A stretch of 64,000 nt of DNA from assembly GCA_902577765.1 (NCBI GenBank), contig CACHAK010000008.1, forward strand, positions 1 to 64,000, given 5' to 3'. Both the position numbers and the translations under genes were made by a program. This document shows positions 1 to 9,117 of this stretch, piece by piece. The notes beneath the pieces are model-generated. The model ran no database searches. It saw nothing but the letters and a program-made list of their open reading frames with translations, and was not told where the DNA came from. The stretch is from an uncultured Pelagibacteraceae bacterium (GTDB taxonomy: Bacteria; Pseudomonadota; Alphaproteobacteria; Pelagibacterales; AG-422-B15). The first letter of the stretch is position 1, and each line of letters begins with the position of its first letter.

Positions 1-591
1 CCATATTTCTTGAGGTACATGAATGATGCACTAGAGAAATATGAAAATGATGAAAATGTTTGGCATATAAGTGGTTGGAACTATCCGATTGAGATAAATA
101 AATTTAATTATGATAAGCAAGCTTTTTTTTGGAGTGTCATGAATTGCTGGGGATGGGGAACATGGAAAAATAGATGGAAAAATTATAAAAAAGACCCAAT
201 TTACCTAATTAAAAATTGGAGCCCTGAAAAAATAAGCAAATTTAATTTAAATGACTCATTTGATTTTTGGAGTCAAGTGAAGAAGAATTATAATGGTTCA
301 ATAAATACTTGGGCCATATTTTGGATGACTACAATTTTTGAGCATAATGGACTATGTCTTAACCCAATTGAATCTTTTGTGACAAATATTGGACATGATA
401 ATTCTGGAGAAAATTCTACAATTAGTAATAAATTTGACTCTGATCTTGCAAAAAAAAATATCAAAGCATGGCCAAATTCAAAAGAAAACTATGATAAAGT
501 CATTGAAAAAATAATAAGTGAAAATTTCATAGATAGTAAAAATAGTGTTATGCAAAAGCTACTTAATAAAATAAAAAACTTAGTAACATGA
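1..591 (+). CDS. Glycosyltransferase of a surface-polysaccharide cluster, 5'-truncated by the window edge
   Basis: The reading frame is open to the left edge, so only the C-terminal ~196 residues are present; the first in-frame start-like codon, TTG at 10, is not the real start. The visible part matches the C-terminal half of GT-A-fold family 2-like sugar transferases common in LPS/capsule clusters, with a conserved HISGWNYPI segment, a WGWGTW motif and an INTWAIFW segment. Its role is probably transfer of one sugar of the repeat unit at the inner membrane. It overlaps the next gene by an ATGA junction, so the two are translationally coupled in one polysaccharide operon. The specific sugar cannot be told. 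Confidence 0.75.
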   Translation, partial: PYFLRYMNDALEKYENDENVWHISGWNYPIEINKFNYDKQAFFWSVMNCWGWGTWKNRWKNYKKDPIYLIKNWSPEKISKFNLNDSFDFWSQVKKNYNGSINTWAIFWMTTIFEHNGLCLNPIESFVTNIGHDNSGENSTISNKFDSDLAKKNIKAWPNSKENYDKVIEKIISENFIDSKNSVMQKLLNKIKNLVT

Positions 592-1352
592 GTCTAATAA
601 AATCAATTTTATATTCAGTTTTAAACAAAAGTAATTACGAGCTAAGAAATAAAAACAAAGTTTCAAATTATATTGAAATTAATCAGAGTGATAGAAAACT
701 CGTCGAATTAATATTACGTAATAATTTATCTATGACTTCTCCTGATAGATTGCTTGCCACTTTAATGGCTGTAAAATATGTATGTAATTCAGATATAGAA
801 GGAGATTTTGTAGAATGTGGAGTATGGAGAGGGGGAAACTCTATTATTGCACTTAATGTTTTGAATAATTATGGATCAGAAAAGTCAATATGGATGTACG
901 ATACTTATAAAGGAATGACAAAGCCGACTAAATTTGATTTTGAGAATGCATCAGGAAAGTATGCTGAAGAAGAATATAATGAAAATTTAGAAAAAGACTA
1001 CAATAATTGGTGTTACGCTTCTCTTGAAGACGTTAAAAAAAATGTAAAACCTCATAGAAAAAATATAGACGTTAAGTACATTGTGGGAGATATTCTAGAC
1101 ACATTAAACAATGATAAAAATATTCCTGATAGAATTTCTGTTCTACGATTGGATACTGATTGGTACGAGTCTACAAAAAAAGAATTAGAAATATTATATC
1201 CAAGATTATCTAAAGGGGGTGTAATTTTAGTCGATGACTACGGGCATTGGGGTGGATGTAAAAAAGCTGTCGATGAATATTTTGATAAGTCTGGAAGAAA
1301 ACCACTTTTCATTCCCTCAGACTATACTGGCAGAATTGCAATCAAAATATGA
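588..1352 (+). CDS. TylF/MycF-family O-methyltransferase
   Basis: This 254-residue protein resembles macrocin-O-methyltransferase (TylF/MycF), a SAM-dependent family that O-methylates deoxysugars in antibiotics and surface glycans. A DRLLATLMAVKYV segment precedes the SAM-binding motif GDFVECGVWRGGNS (about residues 69-82). A WMYDTYKGM stretch and the acidic metal-binding region LRLDTDWYEST and VDDYGHWGG follow. The start ATG overlaps the upstream stop (ATGA), and the next gene overlaps it the same way. In an O-antigen cluster it probably methylates a sugar of the glycan; the acceptor is unknown. Confidence 0.8.
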   Translation: MSLIKSILYSVLNKSNYELRNKNKVSNYIEINQSDRKLVELILRNNLSMTSPDRLLATLMAVKYVCNSDIEGDFVECGVWRGGNSIIALNVLNNYGSEKSIWMYDTYKGMTKPTKFDFENASGKYAEEEYNENLEKDYNNWCYASLEDVKKNVKPHRKNIDVKYIVGDILDTLNNDKNIPDRISVLRLDTDWYESTKKELEILYPRLSKGGVILVDDYGHWGGCKKAVDEYFDKSGRKPLFIPSDYTGRIAIKI

Positions 1353-2161
1353 AATCAGAATATAAAGGTACTAAATTTCTAAATTTAGCTTGCGGTGAGA
1401 ATTTTATAATAAATGAAAAGTGGTTAAATTTTGATTTTATAAAACGTGAGGGCGTAAATCAAATAAATTTGCTTGAGAAACTTCCTCTCGCTGATCAGTG
1501 TGTTGATGTAGTTTATTGTAGTCACTTTATTGAGCACATACCTGAGCATATGGTAAGCTCTTTTTTAACTGAATGTTTCAGAGTTTTAAAAAATAACGGT
1601 GCCCTTAGAGTAGTCTTACCTGATTTTGAAAAAATGGTTCGAGAGTATATCAAAATGCGTGACTTAAAGATGGAAAATAAGGCTGAATTCATGATGGTAT
1701 CGATTATTGATCAGTTTGTAAGAAAAAAACCTGGAGGAAAATTAAGTCATATTATTGAGGAGTCAACAAAATCTGATGATCAAGAATTAAAAAAATACAT
1801 TGCAGAAAGATGCGGTGATATATTTAAGAAAAATAACGATAATTATCCAATGAACGATAGAAAACTCTCGACAAAAATAATAAATATGACTTATAGAAAA
1901 TATATTTCTTTTGTTACCGCATTGCTACCCAAATCATTTCGTGATCAAAATGTAAGCAAGGCGGAGGTAGGAGAATTACATGCGTGGATTTATGACTCAA
2001 CTATTCTAACAAAAATTCTTAGTGAAATTGGATTTAAAAATATTGAAGAAGTAAATTATAATTATACAACTATAAGAGAATTTCCAATTACATTAGATGT
2101 AGACACAAATGACACTCCAAGAAAAGGTCGAGATTCCATATTCCTTGAAGCAAGAAAATAG
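1349..2161 (+). CDS. Class I SAM-dependent methyltransferase
   Basis: A 270-residue Methyltransf_11-type protein. It begins with motif I-like FLNLACGENF (about residues 10-19), continues with an acidic strand and the YCSHFIEHIPEHM region typical of family 11 methyltransferases, then FRVLKNNGALRVVLPDF. It is coupled to the TylF-like gene by ATGA overlap and probably modifies the same glycan or a precursor. Substrate cannot be assigned. The long central insertion (about residues 105-175) is rich in lysine and glutamate and is not obviously part of the core fold. Confidence 0.7.
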   Translation: MKSEYKGTKFLNLACGENFIINEKWLNFDFIKREGVNQINLLEKLPLADQCVDVVYCSHFIEHIPEHMVSSFLTECFRVLKNNGALRVVLPDFEKMVREYIKMRDLKMENKAEFMMVSIIDQFVRKKPGGKLSHIIEESTKSDDQELKKYIAERCGDIFKKNNDNYPMNDRKLSTKIINMTYRKYISFVTALLPKSFRDQNVSKAEVGELHAWIYDSTILTKILSEIGFKNIEEVNYNYTTIREFPITLDVDTNDTPRKGRDSIFLEARK

Positions 2162-2177
2162 AAAAAACATAAATTTA

Positions 2178-3437
2178 ATGAGTAAGAGTAGTTATCAAAT
2201 TTATCATCTGACGTCATCTATTACTGGTGGAGCAGGTATAGCAACTAATCGAATACATCTTCTTTTACGCAGTGATGGTTATAGTTCGTTTTTAATAAGA
2301 GGTGATGAAATCCCTCCAAAACCAATTCAAAAGCTTATTTTGAATTTTAAAAATGCAATAAAGTATTTATTACCAAAAAGAATTCTGAATTTTAGAAAAT
2401 ATTTGAAGTATAATAACTATCAGGCTGCATATTGTTTTTACCAGTCAAAAGAAGATGTGAAAGACGGATTGAATAAATCTTTATTTAAAAATATCAGTGA
2501 AATTGATATTTTATTTGTTTATTGGATTAGCGATTTTTTGAACATCTACGATATAGAATTTCTAAAATCAAAGTATGACTGTAGAATAATATTTGTTATG
2601 GTTGATCAAGTTCATGTTTCTGGTGGGTATCATTTTTTGTTAAAGGAATACAATCAGTATTTAAAAAACACAGGCACTAAAATAGAAAAACCAAACAAAA
2701 AAAAGTATTCTAAGCAATTCAAAATTAAAAAAGAGATAATTAGTAAAATTTCTGCTGAAATAATAGCTTTTTCAAATAATGATATCGAAACTGCGCGGGA
2801 ATGTGGTTTCAATTTTAAGAAATATTGGAAGACTGTTATTCCGATAGAAAGTGAGTATCTTAAGCCTACTGAAAAAGCAAGTAATGATAATTCAAATGTC
2901 AGAACCATATTCTGCTGTGCGTATAATCTCAATGATTATAGAAAAGGTTCAGACCTATTTATAAAAACACTAAATTCTCTTGATCTTATGCTTGATGCGA
3001 AACAAAAAATTAAAGTGCTATGTTCAAAAGACACTAATCCTAATATTTTTAAATTTAATAAAATATCTTCTGTATATTTTGACTATAATGAAGATCCTAA
3101 AATTTATTCAAAAAATTATCACGACTCTGATCTTTTTCTTTTTACTTCAATAGCTGATTCCGCACCCCAAATGCTATCAGAAGCACTTTTTTGCGGTGTG
3201 CCTGTGATCTCATTTGATATTGCAAATGTTTCCGAAATCATAACTGAAGAAAACGATGGAAGTATAATCAGCAACTTTGATCCAGATCAGATGGCAGATA
3301 AAGCTTACAATTTTTTATTTAAGAAAAAAAATATAAACTCTGCAAATAATAAGATGAGAAGATATAATAAAATTAAAGAGTATCATAGATCAGACAAAGT
3401 ATTACGATCTTTTGAACAAATTATTATTAAAGGTTAA
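2178..3437 (+). CDS. Glycosyltransferase family 4/1 protein
   Basis: A GT-B fold glycosyltransferase of about 419 residues that would transfer a sugar from a nucleotide-sugar donor to the lipid-linked glycan. The N-terminal donor/acceptor region has YHLTSSITGGAGIATNRIH, as in WcaC/GT4 enzymes of O-antigen clusters. The C-terminal half has the typical region SDLFLFTSIADSAPQMLSEAL followed by FCGVPVISFDIANVSEII. The frame opens upstream at 2109, inside the preceding gene. I chose ATG 2178 because it leaves the conserved N-terminus intact and removes a 53-base overlap. The linkage made is unknown. Confidence 0.75.
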   Translation: MSKSSYQIYHLTSSITGGAGIATNRIHLLLRSDGYSSFLIRGDEIPPKPIQKLILNFKNAIKYLLPKRILNFRKYLKYNNYQAAYCFYQSKEDVKDGLNKSLFKNISEIDILFVYWISDFLNIYDIEFLKSKYDCRIIFVMVDQVHVSGGYHFLLKEYNQYLKNTGTKIEKPNKKKYSKQFKIKKEIISKISAEIIAFSNNDIETARECGFNFKKYWKTVIPIESEYLKPTEKASNDNSNVRTIFCCAYNLNDYRKGSDLFIKTLNSLDLMLDAKQKIKVLCSKDTNPNIFKFNKISSVYFDYNEDPKIYSKNYHDSDLFLFTSIADSAPQMLSEALFCGVPVISFDIANVSEIITEENDGSIISNFDPDQMADKAYNFLFKKKNINSANNKMRRYNKIKEYHRSDKVLRSFEQIIIKG

Positions 3438-3441
3438 TCTT

Positions 3442-4506
3442 ATGACGATTATAGTTACAGGTGGAGCTGGGTTTATTGGATCTAATTTTATTCATGAATG
3501 GTTTTCAAATGAAAATGAAGATTTGATTAATATAGATTGTTTAACGTATGCCGGAAATTTAGAAAATTTAAAAGTTTTAAATGAAAATAAATTATATCAT
3601 TTTTATAAGAATAGAATAGGAGATAAATCTGATATAGAAAAAATTCTAAATCGTTTCAATCCGAGAGCAATCATTAACTTTGCTGCTGAAAGCCATGTAG
3701 ATAAATCTATCTATGGTCCCGAAAGTTTCTTCAAAACTAATGTAATGGAGACATTAAGTTTACTTGAAGTTACTAAAAATTATTATGATCAAATGCCAGA
3801 GATATCTAAGAAAAAATTTAAATTTATTCATATTTCTACTGATGAGGTATTTGGTTCACTTCAACTTAATGAAAAACCGTTTAAAGAGAGTAATCCATAT
3901 TTACCAAACAGCCCTTATGCTGCAAGTAAGGCGGCCAGTGATCATTTAGTAAGATCTTTTAATAAAACTCATAAATTACCTTGTATAATTTCAAATTGTT
4001 CAAATAACTATGGACCTTTTCAATATCCAGAGAAACTTATCCCATTGGTAATAAATAATGCGTTAAATTTAAAAAACTTACCTGTTTATGGTAAAGGTAA
4101 TCAAATAAGGGACTGGCTACATGTCAAAGATCATTGTAAAGCTATCATTACTATTCTAGAAGATGGCGCCCCTTCTGAGACTTACAACATAGGAGGCTCT
4201 TGTGAGATGGAAAATATCGAAGTGATTAAAATAATCTGCAATTCTCTTGACAATCTAAGACCACGGAAGGATAAAAAAAAATATGAGGATTTAATTAAAT
4301 TTGTTTCCGACAGACCTGGGCATGATCTCAGGTATGCCATAAATTCAGATAAAATTATGAAAGAACTAAAGTGGAAGCCAAAAATTAAATTTAGTGACGG
4401 AATTAATGATACAATAGAATGGTATTTGAATAGCAGTGAGTGGCTTATGAATGTATTAGATAAATCATACGATATATGGATGAAAAAAAATTATAACAAA
4501 AGATAA
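3442..4506 (+). CDS. rfbB: dTDP-glucose 4,6-dehydratase
   Basis: Converts dTDP-D-glucose to dTDP-4-keto-6-deoxy-D-glucose, the second step of the dTDP-rhamnose/deoxysugar pathway. The extended-SDR features are clear: NAD-binding GGAGFIG (residues 7-13), the STDEVFG motif with Thr133-Asp134-Glu135 that carry the dehydration chemistry, and the YxxxK pair Tyr159/Lys163. Its 354 residues are the usual length. The frame opens at 3412, but ATG 3442 starts directly at the Rossmann strand (MTIIVTGG) just after the previous stop, so I prefer it. It is followed 2 bases later by rfbD and then rfbA, forming a pathway cassette. Confidence 0.93.
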   Translation: MTIIVTGGAGFIGSNFIHEWFSNENEDLINIDCLTYAGNLENLKVLNENKLYHFYKNRIGDKSDIEKILNRFNPRAIINFAAESHVDKSIYGPESFFKTNVMETLSLLEVTKNYYDQMPEISKKKFKFIHISTDEVFGSLQLNEKPFKESNPYLPNSPYAASKAASDHLVRSFNKTHKLPCIISNCSNNYGPFQYPEKLIPLVINNALNLKNLPVYGKGNQIRDWLHVKDHCKAIITILEDGAPSETYNIGGSCEMENIEVIKIICNSLDNLRPRKDKKKYEDLIKFVSDRPGHDLRYAINSDKIMKELKWKPKIKFSDGINDTIEWYLNSSEWLMNVLDKSYDIWMKKNYNKR

Positions 4507-4508
4507 TA

Positions 4509-5423
4509 ATGACGAAAATCTTATTGTTTGGTAGTAAGGGTCAATTAGGAAAAGAGATCAAAAAAAATATAAGTAATGACTATAAAGTTTATGCATTACA
4601 TAAACATAGTCGTAAATATTGTGGCAATTTTTTAGAAAATAAGAAAGTTATTCAATCCATTAGAGATATACAACCAGATATAATAATTAACGCATCGGCC
4701 TATACATCTGTCGACGATGCTGAAGCAAATAGAAAAGCTGTAAAAAAGATTAATATTATTACTCCGCAAAAGATAGCGTATGAGGCAAGTAAGATAAGCG
4801 CACTTCTAATTCATTTTTCATCAGATTATGTTTTTAGCGGAAGGGGTAAAAAACCATGGAATGAAAATAGTCCAACAACCCCTAAGAATTATTATGGTTT
4901 TTCTAAAGCTGAATGTGATAGAATGATTACTTCATCTGGATGCAAATATACTATTATTAGGTCTTCGTGGATTTATGGAGTCAAAGGAAAAAATTTCTTT
5001 AATACAATCATTGAATTATCAAGAAAAAAAACAGAGCTTAATGTAATTAATGACCAGATCGGTGCGCCTACAAGTACAATCTTTATAGCAAAAGCAGTTG
5101 AAGAGATTATAAATGACTATTTATTAAATAAAAATAAATCAAAATTTTTAAATCAAATCTTTCACATTGTTCCGGAAGGTTTTGCGAGCTGGTATGAATT
5201 TGCCTTTCAAATACTTACTAATTTAGAAAAAATGAGATTTAAAAAAAAGCTATGTAAAGATAAAATTATAAAAGTTTTATCAAAAGACTTTCCTCAAAAG
5301 GCATTAAGGCCATTAAATTCAAGACTTAATATAAATAAGGCAAAAAAAACATTTGATTTAAAATTTCTTACATGGCAAGAAGATTTAGAAAATATAATTT
5401 ATTTAAAGTTAAATAATAAATAA
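4509..5423 (+). CDS. rfbD: dTDP-4-dehydrorhamnose reductase
   Basis: NADPH-dependent last step of dTDP-L-rhamnose synthesis. The 304-residue protein has the RmlD-type nucleotide motif GSKGQLG (residues 8-14), [12 protein letters not shown] (61-72, the family's conserved NxxAYTxVDxAE box), SSDYVFSG (104-111) and the catalytic Tyr129/Lys133 (YGFSK). It is packed between rfbB and rfbA with gaps of 2 and 1 bases, so all three are surely co-transcribed. No rfbC (3,5-epimerase) is present nearby, so the final sugar may depend on an epimerase encoded outside the window. Confidence 0.9.
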   Translation: MTKILLFGSKGQLGKEIKKNISNDYKVYALHKHSRKYCGNFLENKKVIQSIRDIQPDIIINASAYTSVDDAEANRKAVKKINIITPQKIAYEASKISALLIHFSSDYVFSGRGKKPWNENSPTTPKNYYGFSKAECDRMITSSGCKYTIIRSSWIYGVKGKNFFNTIIELSRKKTELNVINDQIGAPTSTIFIAKAVEEIINDYLLNKNKSKFLNQIFHIVPEGFASWYEFAFQILTNLEKMRFKKKLCKDKIIKVLSKDFPQKALRPLNSRLNINKAKKTFDLKFLTWQEDLENIIYLKLNNK

Positions 5424-5424
5424 T

Positions 5425-6300
5425 ATGAGTAGAAAAGGGATTATTTTATCAGGTGGTTCGGGATCCAGACTTTATCCTGCAACCTCGGTTATCTCAAAGC
5501 AGCTTTTACCAGTATTTGATAAACCAATGATTTACTATTCATTATCAACAATAATGCTTGCTGGTATCCAAGAGATACTTTTAATATCTACACCTCAAGA
5601 TATTCAAAATTATAAAAATCTTTTAGGTGATGGGAAAAGTTGGGGAATAAAAATTGAATATGCTATACAAAATCATCCTGACGGCCTAGCTCAAGCAATG
5701 ATTATATCTGAAGAATTTTTAGATGGAAATGACTCTGTGTTAGTATTGGGTGATAATATATTTTATGGAAGTAATTTTGAGAAAATCTTAACTGAAGCAA
5801 GTTCAAAAAAAAATGGAGCGACAATATTTGCTTATAGAGTAGAAAATCCCAGTCAATTTGGTGTCGTAGAATTTGATAAAAATAATAATGTTATTGAAAT
5901 TGATGAAAAGCCAAAAAATCCAAAATCAAATTATGCTGTTACAGGTTTATATTTCTACGACTCAAGTGCAACAGAAAAAGCAAAACAACTAACCCCCTCA
6001 GCTCGAGGTGAACTTGAAATCACAGATTTAAATAATCTGTATTTAAAAGAAAAGAATTTAAAAGTTGAGACATTAGGAAGAGGCTATGCATGGCTGGATA
6101 CTGGTACCCACTCTGATCTGCTTGAGGCTAGTCATTTCATATCTACTCTTGAAAAACGACAGGGATTTAAAATATGTTGCCCAGAAGAAATAGCTTTCAG
6201 AAAAGAATGGATATCAAAAAGGGAATTAGAAATCCTAGCTAATAAAATAAATAATAATAGTTATGGAAAGTATTTGTTAAATATAATTAATAATACATAA
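5425..6300 (+). CDS. rfbA: Glucose-1-phosphate thymidylyltransferase
   Basis: Makes dTDP-glucose from dTTP and glucose-1-phosphate and commits glucose to the dTDP-deoxysugar pathway. The nucleotidyltransferase signature [11 protein letters not shown] is at residues 8-18, followed by the substrate-binding [15 protein letters not shown]. The VLGDNIFYG and [15 protein letters not shown] motifs further on are typical of RmlA. The 291-residue length is normal. It follows rfbD by a single base. Family members are usually feedback-inhibited by dTDP-rhamnose, but nothing in the sequence shows this directly. Confidence 0.93.
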   Translation: MSRKGIILSGGSGSRLYPATSVISKQLLPVFDKPMIYYSLSTIMLAGIQEILLISTPQDIQNYKNLLGDGKSWGIKIEYAIQNHPDGLAQAMIISEEFLDGNDSVLVLGDNIFYGSNFEKILTEASSKKNGATIFAYRVENPSQFGVVEFDKNNNVIEIDEKPKNPKSNYAVTGLYFYDSSATEKAKQLTPSARGELEITDLNNLYLKEKNLKVETLGRGYAWLDTGTHSDLLEASHFISTLEKRQGFKICCPEEIAFRKEWISKRELEILANKINNNSYGKYLLNIINNT

Positions 6301-6301
6301 A

Positions 6302-8194
6302 TTGAAACAGCAAAAACAATCTAAAGCAAAAGTAGCAATTTTGCTTGCAGCATATAATGGAATGAAATACTTGGATAAACAAGTATCTTCAATACTTGAT
6401 CAGCAAAATACTGATATCACACTATATATAAATATTGATAAGTCCGAAGATGGAACTGAGGAGCATATAGGTAAATTAGCAGATAAAAATAAAAATATTA
6501 AAGTTTTAGCCATCGGAAAAAAATTCAAGTCAGCATCTAAAAATTTTTATCATCTAATAAAAAATATAGATTTTAAAAATTATGATTTTATAGGCCTCGC
6601 AGATCAAGATGATATTTGGGATAAAAAAAAAATAATATCAGCAATAGAAAAATTAAATTTCACTGAATCAGACGGTTACTCATCTAATGTTACTGCTTTC
6701 TGGGGGAATAAAAAGACAATTAAAATTAATAAATCGCAGAAACAAAAAAAATACGATTATTATTTTGAGTCTCCAGGACCAGGTTGTACTTTTCTGATGC
6801 GAAATAAGCTTGTTGTAGCTATACAAAAATTTATTTTATCTAATGAGATTTTAGTAAACGATTTTCAGCATCATGATTGGTTTTTATATGCTTATGCTAG
6901 AAAAAATGGCTTCAAATGGTGCATAGATAAAAGATCTTTTATGCTCTACAGGCAGCATGAAAGCAATGAATTAGGTGTAAATATTGGGTTAAAAGCATTT
7001 TTAAAAAGATTAAAACAAGTTTTTTCAGGAGAAGCTGTGAGAAAGCATTTGCAATTATCTCAAATGCTAGATTTTAAAACATTTAAAATATCCAATAGTC
7101 AAAAGATTTCAAGAAGCGAGTCACTGAATTTTTTCTTTAATGCGGAACTGTTCAGAAGAAAAAAGAGTGATCAAATATATTTTCGTTTCTACTGGTTTTT
7201 TGCATTAATATTTGGACTGAATGAAAAAAAATTAAATTTAAATATATTATTTTTCTTCAATATTCTTATTGCGATTTCCAGCATCTTTATTATTTTTTTA
7301 ATTATAAATAATGATAATTCTCAAATTAAGTTTTACAATTTAATAAGCTTCAGTGATCTAATAATCATAATTTTTATAGCTACATCATATAATATCATTA
7401 CATCGAAAAGGATTATAACTGCTTTGACACTAAATAATAATAGTATTGGATTTATAAATTGGAATAATTTTTTTGTTCAAGGACAGATACTTGGTTATCT
7501 GGTACCTCAATCTGGAATCATATATAGAGCTTTTATATTAAAACAAAATTACAGCCTTAGTTATTCAAAATATGTTGGAATTTATATATTCTTAATTTCA
7601 TCAGAAATTTTCATTTTGTCTCTTATTCTTATAGCGTCGATAATTTACTTTGATATTTATATTGTAAATTATTTTGGTGTAATTTTAATTCCTTTAATAT
7701 ATATGATTATATTTTTATTATTTATTCTCCTAATAATTTTTAAATTTTCTTATGTAAAAAATATTATCAAAAAAATTCAGTTTAAATGGATAAGGAGTTT
7801 TTTACTTAAAACTCAGATTATTTTTTTAACAATATTTAAGAAAAAAAAAGTTTTTTATAAAATTTTATTTTATAGCTTCTTAAAGATTATTTTTGGTGTC
7901 GTTTTATTTTTGTTTGTGCTAAGCTTTCTTGTTAGTGAGTTGGGTTTTCAAGAAGCAATTTTATTTTTCTCAATCAATCAATTATTTGAGCCATTAAAAA
8001 TTACGCCTCAAAATTTAGGAGTTACTGAGCTTATTCTTGGTTTTGCAGCTGTACAAATGAGCTTGTCAGTTAAAATTGGTATTTTTTCAAAAGTAATTCT
8101 TAGAATTGTTGATATGATTTCGTTAATTTTGATGCTTATTTTTCATAATATTCTACAAATATTGTTATATCAAAAAAAGAATAGTTTGATATAA
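6302..8194 (+). CDS. Fusion: GT2 rhamnosyltransferase-like domain with a C-terminal multi-pass flippase-like (LPG synthase TM) domain
   Basis: A single 630-residue frame with two parts. Residues ~10-240 are a GT-A family 2 glycosyltransferase close to the RfbF/rhamnosyltransferase branch: VAILLAAYNG at the nucleotide-binding strand and the DxD-region LADQDDIWDKKKI (about 100-112). From ~300 on there are about seven to eight hydrophobic segments ending in KITPQNLGVTELILGFAAVQ, which resembles the conserved Pro-Gly-rich block of the lysylphosphatidylglycerol-synthase-type TM family (LPG_synthase_TM/UPF0104, AglD-like). It starts at TTG 6302, 2 bases after rfbA; the next in-frame ATG lies inside the GT core. 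It could add a sugar and help handle the lipid-linked product, but that is inference. Confidence 0.7.
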   Translation: MKQQKQSKAKVAILLAAYNGMKYLDKQVSSILDQQNTDITLYINIDKSEDGTEEHIGKLADKNKNIKVLAIGKKFKSASKNFYHLIKNIDFKNYDFIGLADQDDIWDKKKIISAIEKLNFTESDGYSSNVTAFWGNKKTIKINKSQKQKKYDYYFESPGPGCTFLMRNKLVVAIQKFILSNEILVNDFQHHDWFLYAYARKNGFKWCIDKRSFMLYRQHESNELGVNIGLKAFLKRLKQVFSGEAVRKHLQLSQMLDFKTFKISNSQKISRSESLNFFFNAELFRRKKSDQIYFRFYWFFALIFGLNEKKLNLNILFFFNILIAISSIFIIFLIINNDNSQIKFYNLISFSDLIIIIFIATSYNIITSKRIITALTLNNNSIGFINWNNFFVQGQILGYLVPQSGIIYRAFILKQNYSLSYSKYVGIYIFLISSEIFILSLILIASIIYFDIYIVNYFGVILIPLIYMIIFLLFILLIIFKFSYVKNIIKKIQFKWIRSFLLKTQIIFLTIFKKKKVFYKILFYSFLKIIFGVVLFLFVLSFLVSELGFQEAILFFSINQLFEPLKITPQNLGVTELILGFAAVQMSLSVKIGIFSKVILRIVDMISLILMLIFHNILQILLYQKKNSLI

Positions 8195-8213
8195 ATCCCT
8201 AGAAAATTTAATT

Positions 8214-9110
8214 ATGAAGAATATCCTTATAACTGGAGCAGCTGGCTTCATCGGTGCGAACTTGAGTAAAAGGCTTAATTTACTCGGTTATAAAGTACTT
8301 GGTATTGATAACTTAAGTGTTACACCCGTAAGCCCTCCTTCAGATGATATAATTAAGATGGACGTTCAGAATATTGATAAGCACTTTTTAATAGATAATA
8401 AAATATGTCAGATTGTTCATTTGGCTGCCAAAAAAAATGTGAAAGAGTCTTTCTTCAATTTAGATAATTCAGTTGAAAACTTTGAAATGACTTTAAAGCT
8501 CTTAGATGCATCAGTAAATGCAAACATAGACAGATTTTATCTAGCCTCAACATGTGAAATCTTTGGATATCAAGATAAAGTGCTCGATGAGAAAAGTGAT
8601 TTTTTACCATTCTCTCCTTATGCTGTCTCAAAAGTTGCCAATGAATATCTTTCAAATGTTTATATGAGGTATAAAAATAGTTTAAAAATTACCTCACTTA
8701 ATTTTTTTAATACTTATGGACCAACTGAAGGAACAGATGCAGTAATTCCAAATTTTGTATTAAAAGCAATTAAAAATGAAAAAATTGTTATTGAGGGTAA
8801 TGGATTGCAAGCAAGAGATTTTACTTATATCGATGATACTATAAATGTATTGTGTAATATTATTGGAAATAGCAATGATTATTATAGATATTTAAATATT
8901 GGAACTGGGAAAGATTTTTCAATTTTAAGCATTTTTGATATACTTTCTAAATATTTTACTGATTTAAAAAGTGAGTTTATTGAAGCGCGACCAAATGAGG
9001 TTAAAACATTCGTTGCAGATAACAGGATTATAAGAGAAAATTTCAATTTTAATGCCTCTACGGACTTACAAACAGGAATTAAAAAGGTTATAGATTTCTA
9101 TAAAAAGTGA
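8214..9110 (+). CDS. NAD-dependent nucleotide-sugar epimerase/dehydratase
   Basis: A 298-residue extended short-chain dehydrogenase. It has the GAAGFIGANL nucleotide-binding loop (about residues 7-16), HLAAKKNV, LASTCEIFG (the catalytic Ser/Thr strand), SPYAVSKVANEYL (YxxxK) and the ARDFTYIDDT motif typical of sugar-nucleotide epimerases such as GalE/WbpP-like enzymes. It probably epimerises or dehydrates a UDP-sugar for the glycan made by this cluster. The substrate cannot be told from sequence alone. It lies 19 bases after the GT2 fusion, in the same operon. Confidence 0.8.
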   Translation: MKNILITGAAGFIGANLSKRLNLLGYKVLGIDNLSVTPVSPPSDDIIKMDVQNIDKHFLIDNKICQIVHLAAKKNVKESFFNLDNSVENFEMTLKLLDASVNANIDRFYLASTCEIFGYQDKVLDEKSDFLPFSPYAVSKVANEYLSNVYMRYKNSLKITSLNFFNTYGPTEGTDAVIPNFVLKAIKNEKIVIEGNGLQARDFTYIDDTINVLCNIIGNSNDYYRYLNIGTGKDFSILSIFDILSKYFTDLKSEFIEARPNEVKTFVADNRIIRENFNFNASTDLQTGIKKVIDFYKK

Positions 9111-9117
9111 ATAGTTT

